Both the position numbers and the translations under genes were made by a program. Of a stretch of 22,165 nt of DNA, positions 8,512 to 17,386 are shown piece by piece. Within the stretch, counting starts at the first letter, position 1. Each line of letters begins with the position of its first letter. The notes beneath the pieces are model-generated. The model was not told the DNA's origin. It did no database searches and saw nothing but the letters and a program-made list of their open reading frames with translations. The stretch comes from Stramenopiles sp. TOSAG23-3 (taxonomy: Eukaryota > Sar): contig LT642342.1 of assembly GCA_900128585.1 (NCBI GenBank), forward strand, positions 1 to 22,165, read 5' to 3'.

Positions 8512-9462
8512 CTACGCGGTAACATTTACAACAACGTCGGAGCTAGTAGCAACTGCTTGTGCAACTGGGAGATCAGCTGGTACTACTCTTGGAGTGTGAG
8601 GTAAATTTACTTGTACAACTGGTAGATCTTCTGGATTGAGAGGTGGTCCAATAACTGCTTGTGCAACTGGAATAGGAGGTACATGTAAGTGTAATCTCCC
8701 TGAATAATATTTCTGTAGACATTCACTATTACGATGTGAATTACGTCCATGTATGTACTCTACCCGAATACCTCTATTTTTCCAGTCACGAAACACGAAG
8801 TGAACGAATTTTCGTTGTCGTTCTCTAACTCCAGCATCGACGGAAAGATTTTGCCCGCAGATTATACTAACCCAACAACTAACAAAAAGACCAAAAACAA
8901 AAAATCCAAAACCAAGCCCTAAAAAAGTCCATATAAACAATCCGAAGATAGAAGGCAAAGCATAACAGATATAGTGTGCGGACGGATTGAGTTTTTCATA
9001 TCCTTGGCGAAGTTCAGGTATTTTATCATGTACTTCGTTATACCCGAACATAGTTATCAATCTTGAATCGGTTAGAAAAGTTTGGAAAGAACTGATGTCT
9101 ATAGACCTATGTTCACCCCAAAATCCTTTCCTAGCTATATGGAGAGTTAGTTTTACTTCGCTTACAAAAAAATACCACATCAATTTCACAGGCCTTCCAA
9201 CAGAACTCAATAGTTTCAAGGTTTCTCCAAGCGACCATTTAGAGACATCTTCTTCGTTAATTTTTACTAACTCCGAATTAGGCCGAATTTCGGAACACTG
9301 TGCAGCCAAGCCTGTGGGAAGAATTTTCTTCACAATTGCGCCACCACCTCTTTTTCTCACAAGCCGTACACCCAAAGAGGCTTCGCCCTCAACACGAGTT
9401 ACAATAAATCTTTGTAAACCCGTAGAGACCGCACGCTCGTGGTACCTTACAATTGATATCAT
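8512..9462 (-). CDS. PDZ-domain membrane protein with VAQAV-rich tail
   Basis: A 316-aa protein of unknown role. Residues about 19-96 resemble a PDZ domain: SLGVRL (29-34) is the carboxylate-binding loop, followed by GAIVKKILPTGLAA, ELVKINEEDV and the ETLKLLSS helix, the order seen in PDZ folds. Residues about 163-203 are 40 hydrophobic residues rich in Phe, Gly and Leu, long enough for two membrane passes as a hairpin. Next comes a basic region (210-260), then a Pro/Val-rich tail with two PVAQAV copies and related PVVQV and RVVPADLP segments. The first ATG is at 9462; the frame opens at a GTG nine bases upstream, which a eukaryote would not normally use. The likely role is a membrane-anchored scaffold (inference). 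Codon use is more AT-rich than in neighbouring genes, and a MITE lies 101 bp past its stop. Confidence 0.75.
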   Translation of the reverse strand: MISIVRYHERAVSTGLQRFIVTRVEGEASLGVRLVRKRGGGAIVKKILPTGLAAQCSEIRPNSELVKINEEDVSKWSLGETLKLLSSVGRPVKLMWYFFVSEVKLTLHIARKGFWGEHRSIDISSFQTFLTDSRLITMFGYNEVHDKIPELRQGYEKLNPSAHYICYALPSIFGLFIWTFLGLGFGFFVFGLFVSCWVSIICGQNLSVDAGVRERQRKFVHFVFRDWKNRGIRVEYIHGRNSHRNSECLQKYYSGRLHLHVPPIPVAQAVIGPPLNPEDLPVVQVNLPHTPRVVPADLPVAQAVATSSDVVVNVTA

Positions 9463-10735
9463 ACCAAACACAATAATTTGAACTGTGAGATGAAAGCAGA
9501 AGCATTCCTATGCAGTTTTATTTACTCGAAAATTTACCAGTTACTTTTGGAGCTATATTAATATTACACTTTGGCTGGGTAGTAAAGACGACTATTTAAG
9601 CAAGCTGCAGTTTTTTTTCTCGCACTGTACTACAGTACTGTATTCGTCTAGCCAAGAAGAAGTCGTCTAGTTTAAATAGATTCAAACTTGGGCCTTCGAT
9701 CATTCTCATTCTTCTTCTAATAGCAGACACTTGTATAATAACAAATATACATAAGAATATCATCATATAACAAAAGAAACAAAAAAGGAGATATTGAGTA
9801 AGTACACAGTTAACAGTTTGCAAAGAAATTGATTTAATAATATAGGATCATGTTTAATAAGATAATAAGAAAAAGGGAAGGAAGAAACATTTGTTGATAC
9901 ACTACGCAGTGAAAAAATATTAGCCGTACGTATTCCTATTGATAGTCGTCTCGTATTGTCCGTTCCTTCTTCCCTTTTTTTTTTCTAATTTGATACATTA
10001 TATATAGTATCTATAATACCACAACAAGCAAATCGAGAGAAAAAAAGAACTGCAACGAATGAGGCCAGTAAAACGAACGAACATTTTCTCTGTTTTTTGC
10101 TGCTCCCTGCTCTTCGGTTCCCGTTCCGTTCCCGGTGCGTTACACCGTACTCCACGTTGTCGTTGCTCTTCCGGTATTTGTTTAGTATTAAATATTATAA
10201 TACCATACCAGTAGTACAAACAAGTGCCAAAAACACGACGGCACCGACTAACGAAGTTCAGCAGCAGTGTTTTGAGGTTTTCTGTTGTCTCTATTCAGTG
10301 CGTTCAGCAAAAGCTGTTGTTATGCCTGAATGACTACGGGGAACTGTCAATATTATATAATACCACCTGCAGCACCGATAAAATGGTGAGTAAAATAAAA
10401 ACCGGTTTATATACAGTATTAATATTTATTTAGGTTGGTACGGTACCGTACCAGGTACGGTACGGTACCGGTACCAGGTACCACGGTATTATATTACGGA
10501 GGAGAAGATGATGGAGAGACATCATGATGGTGCTGAAAAAACGACGAAGAATATTGGTATTATATATAGTAATAGTCTAAAACAAAAATCCTCTGGTAGG
10601 CAACACTGAACGAATATCCCACAAGTTTATCACCTACAGTGTTTAGTCAAGCCCCGCGGTAGCCCCAGCTAAGCCTTCGCCCAAATATTTAACATCGAAA
10701 GCATAGGATTTTTATTTATAGGAACTCGTTCAACT
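9463..10735. other. Divergent intergenic spacer of 1273 bp
   Basis: This is the head-to-head region of the PDZ and ankyrin genes. It is AT-rich, with an interrupted inverted repeat of AGGGAAG-type sequence (about 9870-9886 against 9961-9978), GTACTACAGTACTGTA around 9627-9642 and a palindromic GGTACC cluster at 10433-10500. Short frames (for example 9596-9823 on the minus strand, whose apparent start is TTG) have intergenic composition and no recognisable product. I see no RNA gene here. Confidence 0.6.
10433..10500. repeat. GGTACC/GGTACGGTACC palindrome cluster
   Basis: The tetramer GTAC recurs through this short stretch. GGTACGGTACCGTACC (10437-10452) is a perfect 16-base palindrome and GGTACCGGTACC (10464-10475) a perfect 12-base one; an AGGTACC and a CGGTATT copy follow. 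The stretch is GC-rich inside an otherwise AT-rich spacer, 235-300 bases upstream of the ankyrin ATG. Related GGTACCGTA motifs occur at about 393-401 and 17501-17511. It may be a protein-binding site cluster or a remnant of a dispersed repeat. Confidence 0.7.
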
Positions 10736-11149
10736 ATGGGTTGCGGTTCAAGTGTTGGCGCTGCTGGTGGCACAAAAAAACTCACGTCTGCTATTCGTTG
10801 GCATGACGCGGAAAATGACGACAGATTAGACACTATTCATGGGCTTATGCGCTTCGTTAATACAAAAGACGAAGTTACGGGCAATGTTGCGATACACATT
10901 GCAGCACAAAACGGCAAAGTAGACGTCGTAGATTATTTGTTAAAAAATGGGGCCCAAGCCAATTCCCAGAACTTCAAGGGCAACACAGCGCTGCATATGT
11001 CGGTGGAGTATAACCTTGAAGATACCACCCGAAAACTGTTAGAACTCGGGGCGGACAAGACTATTAAAAATTACGATGGAAATGCTGCGGAGACTGGCAT
11101 AGATGGGGGCAAGAACTTGCCAGAGTCAATTGTTCAGGTTTCCCCTTAG
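10736..11149 (+). CDS. Small ankyrin-repeat protein with N-myristoylation motif
   Basis: A 137-aa protein. The N-terminus MGCGSS fits the myristoylation rule (Gly2, small residue at 6), with Cys3 available for palmitoylation, so it is probably dually acylated and held at a membrane, possibly ciliary or plasma membrane (inference). Two clear ankyrin repeats follow: about residues 48-80 (GNVAIHIAAQNGKVDVVDYLLKNGAQAN) and 81-113 (GNTALHMSVEYNLEDTTRKLLELGADKT), with a degenerate one at 17-46 and a partial cap ending GIDGGKNLP. Small ankyrin proteins of this shape bind partner proteins; the partner is unknown. The ATG has A at -3. It is head to head with the PDZ gene and tail to tail with the TTLL gene. 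The frame is complete and uninterrupted. Confidence 0.88.
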   Translation: MGCGSSVGAAGGTKKLTSAIRWHDAENDDRLDTIHGLMRFVNTKDEVTGNVAIHIAAQNGKVDVVDYLLKNGAQANSQNFKGNTALHMSVEYNLEDTTRKLLELGADKTIKNYDGNAAETGIDGGKNLPESIVQVSP

Positions 11150-11587
11150 AACGCAAACGTGACTGACAGAGGCGTTTTTCCTGCGGGCCGTGCGTGGCCC
11201 AAAAGAGAGCTGGAACACTTCCGTCGTGACTTATCCGTTGTTCTGTTATTCTCCGAGACCTTGTGATAAATGGTGTGATTTTAGTAATCAATAATACTGC
11301 GAACTGAACTCTACTGGTGTGATTTTAGTAATCAATCCACCTACCGATTCGGAGCACGCATGGAGTACATCTGAACATGATGAGTCAAGACTAAGTGACA
11401 AGGGTATATATTGATTACTAAAATCGCAACATTTGAGATCATTTCGCAGTACATGAAGGAATGTAAACCTCTAATGGACAAATGCTGAGTAGATACATTT
11501 TCGCGGTATATGAGAAAGCTAAATTTTAATTACTTAATAACAGCCAATTTTCTGGTTTTTAAATTATTTCCTCTCTTAACTCTCTGT
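11150..11587. other. Convergent spacer with a small repeat cluster
   Basis: This is the 3' flank shared by the ankyrin and TTLL genes. Apart from the repeats at 11271-11431 it holds no gene. About 280 bp would remain without the repeat region. No AATAAA is present near either stop codon. Confidence 0.55.
11271..11431. repeat. Two direct and one inverted copy of a 22-bp repeat (possible MITE remnant)
   Basis: TGGTGTGATTTTAGTAATCA plus AT is present exactly at 11271-11292 and again at 11315-11336, and its reverse complement with two mismatches is at 11410-11431. The outer pair brackets 161 bp with inverted ends, the shape of a small non-autonomous transposon, but I cannot identify a clean target-site duplication. 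The GTGTGATT core resembles the GTGTAAT ends of the MITE at 8237-8410, so they may be distant relatives. Confidence 0.7.
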
Positions 11588-14428
11588 TCACATATCTATT
11601 CGTTCAAATGGACGATTGGACCTCGGCTTCATTCGTGGCACGTTTATCTTTGTTTGCTTTCCATTTAGCGTGAACGCAGCCCGACCGCTCGCACTTTTCA
11701 TAGAATTCTGCGAAACCAGCGAAGAACCATCCTTGTTCTTGTACCACTGGCTCACTGTCATCCTCTTTTCCCGCGCGGACAGGGCACTGTTTGACGAGCG
11801 ACCGTGTAAATCTAGTGGCGGTTGCGGGATGTGCCCGCTCGCTTGTTGCTTCGTGGCGATTCCAGTTTTTGGGTGGTCTGTTCTGGGCAGAACAACACTG
11901 CTTTGCATTTGTTGCCGGGGTAGAATCGTCCTGTAAATACCATTTCCGCGAGACGGGGACAACCGTTGCCCGCTCGGCGGAGTGAGCAAGCGAGGGTTCG
12001 CCTGCAACTCACGGACTTGAAAGACGGCCCGTGATCCTGAGCCGGCGGCAGCTGTGTTAGTATTTAATGGGGAGTGTCGACGAATGAGTTCGCCGTTTTG
12101 GAGTTTCTGGGAGGGATAATTCGCCTTGCCACCAGAGTCAAAGCTGTTCAGATCGCCCGTCAAGTTTATTGTTGCAGGTTTCTGAGGATGGGTATTCCCG
12201 TCCGCTCGGGAAAATGGCATCTCTATTCCACCCTGCTCTCCATTCGGTGGCGCACTGAAGTTTTCCCGGCTAACGGCGTTTGGCAATATCGGGGGAATGG
12301 GTGTCTCCACTTCTCCTTCGTGTCTTTCAAGCTCCATTGCGACGATATTAGCATTGGAGGAAGACGACCCGGCGCTACTGGTGCGACTACTGTTGCTTGT
12401 GCTTGGGGGCGAGTTATCGCCCTCGAGAGACTCGGACGACGAGCGCGCGCTTCCTGCTACCGAGGGGATTCCACTGACCGTTGAATTTGAACGCGCAGAG
12501 TCTCTACTGTCGCGACCTTCCCGCGCAGAAGCAATCTGCCGAGGCACGGTGCCAAACGTTGACCCGCGTTTGTACGTAATTTTCTTCTTCGGCTTCAGGT
12601 TGGGCCTTCGCCCCTTCGCACACGCAGCAATCCACAAATTGCACACCGTATTGTTGTATCGCTGCGCTTCGTAGAACTGGGCATAGTAATCGTTCACTTC
12701 AGGGGCAAAGCTGGGGTAGATGCGTTGAAAGTTGCACTTCCGATTGTACTCTGCCTCCATTTCTAAAATCATCATTCTGTCGTCTTGTGGCAAGCACGCC
12801 AACGATTTCTCCGACAGGGCGAAGACGTTGCGCCGCCGCGGCGGGCCAGATTTAGAGCCTTTCGTATGCAGTCTTTCTAGTTCCGCCTTGGCCTCTTTTT
12901 TCTTCTCCTGCCGTGGGTCGCCTGTTTTAAAGCCCACAAGGTTGTACGTGTCGCACAGCAAGTTGTTTTTGCACGTTTTGTCCAGTGGGGACGAACTGCT
13001 CAGAGACGGGGCAATGTTCACTTCAATCACCCATGGTTTCAGTTTGTCATCCAGGAAGACATCGAACCCGTACAACTCAAAGCAGTTGTCCCGTCGCAAC
13101 TGGTACCTGTTTATCTTGGAGGCAACGGTCGATTCTGCGGCAATAACCGTCTTTACAATAACGTCCTGGATATCGCGCATTACTTTCGTGTCGTCTACGT
13201 CATTTTCCCTGAAGTGCCGGCGCAAGGCTTTGAGGGTCCACTTACTGCCAACCCCACAATTGTTTGCATCATCGTTTTTCACAAAGTCCTCGTTGTTCTT
13301 GTTCACGCTGTAGTTGGTAAGGTGCATGAACCTGTTCTTTAAATGCTTGGGGTTCCTGGAGTAATCACACGTTGCGAACCGCGCCAACCCATCATCATAC
13401 AAATACACACGAAGCGGATCGTAGCAGGTCACGCAAACGTAAAGCCTCAAGTCAAACTTCCGGTTGTTGATCAAGTACGGCCGGCTCAAGTACTTCTGCA
13501 CAATGGTCCCCTTGCTCAACCGCACATTGGAGTGACCGTTCACGACTTTGATGCCGCGACCGCATGACGAGTTGGAGGGCTTCACGATCCAAAGTGAGCG
13601 CGGGTCGTTGGCCCATATCGCGCGGATCTTTCTCCGATCTTGCGGCATTACAAATGTATCGGCGTGTATGGAGTAGGCCTCGCCAAATCGTCGGTGCATA
13701 ACCCCCAAAATTTGCCCCAGCCTATCTTTGCGACCAATAATGTAAGTGCCTGGAAAGTGGTTCACCTTTTGCAGCTTCTGCAGGGCACGAAACATCGACG
13801 GGGAACAGTGCCGCCCCCAGTACGCATTCATCTTATTGAACGAGGTCGTTCGCCTGAATCCACTCCGGTGCCAACTGTTCCGAACACAGTTGTATTCGTG
13901 AACCTTCCCGCCGATGTTAAAATAGCAATGCCTTTTCGTATTCTCGATTTCCGTCACCTCTGCATCGTCAGAAATTTTTACCTCTTTCGCGAGGTAAGGG
14001 GGGTAGTTAACGCCAACGGTTTCTATCTCCGTGTTTCCCTCCCCGCAGTACTTAACCAATCGAAGGGTTGGGTGCGACACATGGGCTTCGTTCATCCCTT
14101 TCGACTTTCTAAAATCATACTTGTCGGCAAATTTTGCGTGCCTAACGTTCGTGACGTCTATTTCTTCCGCGTCTTCTTGATCCTCGTCGTTGTAGTCGCT
14201 ATCGTCCATATCGTCGTCTCCCGACTCCTGGCCAACGTCCGTACCATCGTCTACGAAGCTGGCACTTTCGTCCTCTTCAAAACCCTCGGATGCTACCCCA
14301 ATGTCTTCGCTCTCCCCCGACATTACCCTATTTCGGCTGGAAAGCGCCACTCTATTATTTGATGTCGCAGAAACGATAGCAGCAGTATTTCGCTGGGAAA
14401 GCTTCGCAGGAACGGCAGTCGTCGCCAT
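11588..14428 (-). CDS. TTLL4/5-like tubulin glutamylase
   Basis: A 946-aa tubulin tyrosine ligase-like enzyme; these add glutamates to tubulin tails (or other acidic proteins) on microtubules, chiefly in cilia and basal bodies. Seen in order: a very acidic segment (residues about 38-91), HFPGTYIIGRKDRL (224-237), WIVKPSNSSCGRGIKV with K283, KFDLRLYV with D326 and R328, HLTNYSVNK, and CFELYGFDVFLDD (449-461) then WVIEVNIAPSLSSSSPLD with E469 and N471. These cover ATP, magnesium and substrate sites; none is missing. The SVNK and SSSPLD forms point to the glutamylase branch near TTLL4/5. The conserved helix LPQDDRMMILEMEAEYNR follows, then about 330 Ser/Asn/Arg-rich, probably disordered residues. 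I chose the first ATG (14428); the frame runs 111 bases further to a GTG with no ATG. A sits at -3. Confidence 0.94.
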   Translation of the reverse strand: MATTAVPAKLSQRNTAAIVSATSNNRVALSSRNRVMSGESEDIGVASEGFEEDESASFVDDGTDVGQESGDDDMDDSDYNDEDQEDAEEIDVTNVRHAKFADKYDFRKSKGMNEAHVSHPTLRLVKYCGEGNTEIETVGVNYPPYLAKEVKISDDAEVTEIENTKRHCYFNIGGKVHEYNCVRNSWHRSGFRRTTSFNKMNAYWGRHCSPSMFRALQKLQKVNHFPGTYIIGRKDRLGQILGVMHRRFGEAYSIHADTFVMPQDRRKIRAIWANDPRSLWIVKPSNSSCGRGIKVVNGHSNVRLSKGTIVQKYLSRPYLINNRKFDLRLYVCVTCYDPLRVYLYDDGLARFATCDYSRNPKHLKNRFMHLTNYSVNKNNEDFVKNDDANNCGVGSKWTLKALRRHFRENDVDDTKVMRDIQDVIVKTVIAAESTVASKINRYQLRRDNCFELYGFDVFLDDKLKPWVIEVNIAPSLSSSSPLDKTCKNNLLCDTYNLVGFKTGDPRQEKKKEAKAELERLHTKGSKSGPPRRRNVFALSEKSLACLPQDDRMMILEMEAEYNRKCNFQRIYPSFAPEVNDYYAQFYEAQRYNNTVCNLWIAACAKGRRPNLKPKKKITYKRGSTFGTVPRQIASAREGRDSRDSARSNSTVSGIPSVAGSARSSSESLEGDNSPPSTSNSSRTSSAGSSSSNANIVAMELERHEGEVETPIPPILPNAVSRENFSAPPNGEQGGIEMPFSRADGNTHPQKPATINLTGDLNSFDSGGKANYPSQKLQNGELIRRHSPLNTNTAAAGSGSRAVFQVRELQANPRLLTPPSGQRLSPSRGNGIYRTILPRQQMQSSVVLPRTDHPKTGIATKQQASGHIPQPPLDLHGRSSNSALSAREKRMTVSQWYKNKDGSSLVSQNSMKSASGRAAFTLNGKQTKINVPRMKPRSNRPFERIDM

Positions 14429-15060
14429 AGTTTCTGTACGTGCTATAAGGCAGGCAACGAAGAGTTTGGCTCGATTGATCGGTGAAGGGGAAAAGAAAAA
14501 AACAGCGACAAGACCAAACCACTCTAAACAAAAAACCACAGTTTAATTTCTCCTCAAAATACACCGAAGCTCCCTCTCCCTTCATTTCCAAATGGACTCG
14601 CAATCTTCACAAGCATGTCAATTGAGCACTTCTATATTAAATACTATCAACCAATAATAATTAGATCTAATAATAATAATAAATAAATAATAAAAAGAAG
14701 AAGAACGAACGGAACGAACGAAGAAGAATATTATTATTAATACTATTTCTATATACTACAATAATAGAAGAGGTAATAAATATTTATATAATAATAATAT
14801 AATAATAATAATAATGGTTTTTTTATTTCTACTAAGAAAGAAAAAAAGATGTAGGCGGAAAAGAGTATCGGAACGAAAGAAAGAAACAGAAAAAAATAAT
14901 AGTATGATTCATACATAGAATATCCAATTTGTATTTATATATTATCTATTTATTTACTATTTAGCTATAATATGTAAAAAAAATTATCTGAACAAAAATG
15001 ATTGTCGTTTTGCTTTTTGCCATTTAGAATTATCTACGAAGAAGATTTTTTAGATATTTT

Positions 15061-15083
15061 TTATTATTATTATTATTATTATT
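15061..15083. repeat. (TTA)n microsatellite
   Basis: About seven uninterrupted TTA units in the AT-rich spacer upstream of the MAEA-like gene. Confidence 0.85.
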
Positions 15084-15223
15084 TTATCCCACAATGTATA
15101 CATACGCACACTATCGAAGGGGTTTGTGCGAGACGTTGTACTTTATTATTATTATTTCTATCTCCTCCTCGTTGGAATGGAAGTTAATAGTAGTGTTAAT
15201 ATTTAGGGTTTATGATTATCTTT

Positions 15224-15262
15224 TTGAGATGAGATTGAGATTGAGATTGAGATTGAGATTGA
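15224..15262. repeat. (TGAGAT)n hexamer microsatellite
   Basis: About six tandem units of TGAGAT/GAGATT, the first slightly shortened. It lies 400 bases upstream of the MAEA-like ATG and is likely polymorphic in length. Confidence 0.85.
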
Positions 15263-15662
15263 TAAAATGTCTTAAAACAAAATAATGGGTACAGTACAAC
15301 AGTACAGTATGTATTATTTTTTTTATTACATTATTTTTTATTAATTTTACTTTTTTTCCTATTGTATGATGATGTTATTTTTATTTTTGAAAGAAGAAGG
15401 AGGAAGAATTAATTTAATTTATTATTTAAAGAAAGAGAGAGGTATTATTGAGAGAGTTACGTAGTTGTTGTTTTGTTGAACTTGGAACTAAACTTTACTC
15501 TAAAATGGTAAAATACAACAGAAAAAAGAAAATGCATGGTTTTTATATAAAACGTAAATAGAAACGTTTGAATTAAGAATTTTTTTTTCAATGTAGATAG
15601 AAAAGGTGAGTTTTCTTTGAACGTTTGAAAATTTTGTATCGATTTGTTTGTACGGTGACACC

Positions 15663-17273
15663 ATGAGCTCTTTCCGCTTTAGGGCTCGTTCTCCGCCCAG
15701 CTCTAGAGGGCAGGCCAGCGCCCAACGCCGTGCCCGCTTTGAAGATGCGGACGAAAACCAGCCGAAAAGGCGGAAAATTTCTGGAGGGGAGAAGGACACA
15801 AGTGAAGTTTATACTGGGACTGGGGGATTTTCTCAACCTTGCGCGACGGCTCTGGTGCACTCTTTTCTGGGACCTTGCTACGAGAGACTGAACGAGAAAT
15901 TTCGTTCGATACAGAAATTGACAGAGAAAGAGTTCGTGGTGTCGGGAACGGCACTAAAGAGGTTGGTCGCGTCGAAGAAGAGTGTAGACTTTTCAAAGGA
16001 CAAAAGTGCTGGGAAGAAGCTTCGGCTTGTGCAGCAACGAGTCGATGAGTTACACAAAAAGCTTGCGACTGTGGAGGCCGAGCAACTGGTCATCTTCAAC
16101 TCGCTGGAAAGCCGGGCGAAATTGCTGATAAACCCGATAAAGGATGAGAAAGAGTACAGCGTCGCCTTAGAAAAGCACTTGGACTACTTGGTCGCAGACT
16201 ATCTTGGGCGGACCAACCGTTTGGATGCGGCGAAAGAGCTCGCTCAAGCCTCTGAGGTAGAGCCATTCCTTGACTTGGATATGTTTGCTGAATCGAAAGC
16301 TATTCTGATGTCCGTGAAAGAGGAAAACGTCCTTGGGCCGGCACTGTCTTGGTGCACGGCAAACAGAGCGCGCCTTCGGAAATTAGGAATCTTTTTTGAA
16401 CTAAAGTGCCGAATCCAAGAATTCATCGAACTCTGCAACAACGGACAGTCGAATAAAACGAAAGCAATTGAGTACGCAAAGAAGTATTTTTCATCGACAA
16501 TTAAGTCATTGGAGGCAACTCCCGCTGCAAAAACAACGGCAAATAGCCGTGGACAAGGCCCCACTCGGTCTGCCACGTCGTCGTCAGCAGCAGAGGATCT
16601 CAGCCGCGGCGCCAGTCCCGGCAATCATCAGGGGAAACAGACTATGTTGAAAATGGTATCAGGGGTGATGGGACTGCTTATGTTTGCAGACATTCAAACG
16701 TGCGGGATTAACCGGTACGAGCAGATGGTAGCACAAGTCGCATGGGATAGAATCGCGACAGACTTTCAGAGCGCATTCCTGGCAGTAAACCGCCTCTCCA
16801 GCGAACCCCGGCTTTGTACATCTCTTCGCGTTGGCCTCTCTGCGCTGAAAACGCCGTCATGCCAGTGTGCGAGAAATGGGCATGGCGAGGGATCCGGCTC
16901 TGCAGACTTGCAGGCGCCAGGGGGCGCAAGCACGGGCGCCAGTGAAGACGACAGACCAGAAGGTAGCAAAAAGGAATGGGGCTGTAGCAATGGAACGAAT
17001 AGCTGTCCTGCGTGCGACTCGAACCTGCGGTATTTAGCGGCCCCGTTACCAATTGCTCACAAAGGACAGTCCATGTTGGTTTGCCGTATAAATGGCCAGC
17101 CAATAGACCAGGCCAATCCCCCATTGGCATTCCCAAATGGGCAGCTCTATGGTACGGCTGGATTAGTTGGCATATCAAAAGAGAAAGCCTCTGGTGGAGC
17201 ACGAACAGTCAAGTGCCCGCAGACTGGATTGGAAATAGATTTCAGCACGTTAAGAAAAGTGTATATACTTTAA
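15663..17273 (+). CDS. MAEA/GID9 (Fyv10)-like subunit of the GID/CTLH ubiquitin ligase
   Basis: A 536-aa protein. GID9/MAEA pairs with GID2/RMND5 to form the catalytic RING heterodimer of the GID/CTLH E3 complex, which in yeast degrades gluconeogenic enzymes. Seen in order: basic N-tail, coiled helices (about 85-150), LisH-type segment LDYLVADYLGRTNRLDAAKELAQ shape (172-194), CTLH region (204-260), CRA-like region, and a C-terminal degenerate RING with CPAC (C448, C451), PIAH (H466), LVC (C474), NPPLAFPNGQLYG, VKCP (C518) and the terminal KVYIL typical of MAEA. It exceeds the usual ~400-430 aa because of two low-complexity inserts, about residues 286-325 and 400-445, flanking the CRA core. 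The frame opens at a TTG 15 bases earlier; 15663 is the first ATG, with A at -3. Confidence 0.9.
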   Translation: MSSFRFRARSPPSSRGQASAQRRARFEDADENQPKRRKISGGEKDTSEVYTGTGGFSQPCATALVHSFLGPCYERLNEKFRSIQKLTEKEFVVSGTALKRLVASKKSVDFSKDKSAGKKLRLVQQRVDELHKKLATVEAEQLVIFNSLESRAKLLINPIKDEKEYSVALEKHLDYLVADYLGRTNRLDAAKELAQASEVEPFLDLDMFAESKAILMSVKEENVLGPALSWCTANRARLRKLGIFFELKCRIQEFIELCNNGQSNKTKAIEYAKKYFSSTIKSLEATPAAKTTANSRGQGPTRSATSSSAAEDLSRGASPGNHQGKQTMLKMVSGVMGLLMFADIQTCGINRYEQMVAQVAWDRIATDFQSAFLAVNRLSSEPRLCTSLRVGLSALKTPSCQCARNGHGEGSGSADLQAPGGASTGASEDDRPEGSKKEWGCSNGTNSCPACDSNLRYLAAPLPIAHKGQSMLVCRINGQPIDQANPPLAFPNGQLYGTAGLVGISKEKASGGARTVKCPQTGLEIDFSTLRKVYIL

Positions 17274-17386
17274 AGTATCAATCTTGGCATTTTTTTTTCC
17301 AACAATTCGAATACAACATACTAAAAAAACAAAAAAACAAGTACAACATACTTACGTTTAAACCAGAACATTTTCCGTTAATTTTG

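Larger units (their letters stand above)
14429..15662. other. Divergent intergenic spacer of 1234 bp
   Basis: This is the head-to-head region of the TTLL and MAEA-like genes. It is extremely AT-rich with (AAT)n/(TTA)n runs (14665-14810 and 15061-15083), a (TGAGAT)n hexamer array (15224-15262), GTACAGTACAACAGTACAGTA (about 15292-15310, split by one imperfect unit) and poly(T) runs. Short frames here are low complexity. Both promoters must lie in it, but none can be defined. Confidence 0.6.

Noticed and set aside
9596-9823. Minus-strand frame with one hydrophobic segment
   Set aside because: The apparent start is TTG and the sequence is AT-rich spacer; no family resemblance.
10097-10433. Overlapping short plus-strand frames before the ankyrin gene
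   Set aside because: No similarity, skewed composition, and no agreement with a coding pattern; treated as 5' flank.
10600-10700. Less AT-rich stretch upstream of the ankyrin ATG, considered as a tRNA or small RNA gene
   Set aside because: No acceptor/anticodon stem arrangement or tRNA A/B boxes could be drawn.
12732-14362. Long plus-strand frames (193 and 240 codons) opposite the TTLL gene
   Set aside because: They are antisense shadows of a well-supported enzyme with intact motifs on the minus strand.
14429-14539. N-terminal extension of the TTLL frame (hydrophobic, signal-anchor-like)
   Set aside because: It would need a GTG start; no ATG is present upstream of 14428 and a cytosolic enzyme does not need a membrane anchor.
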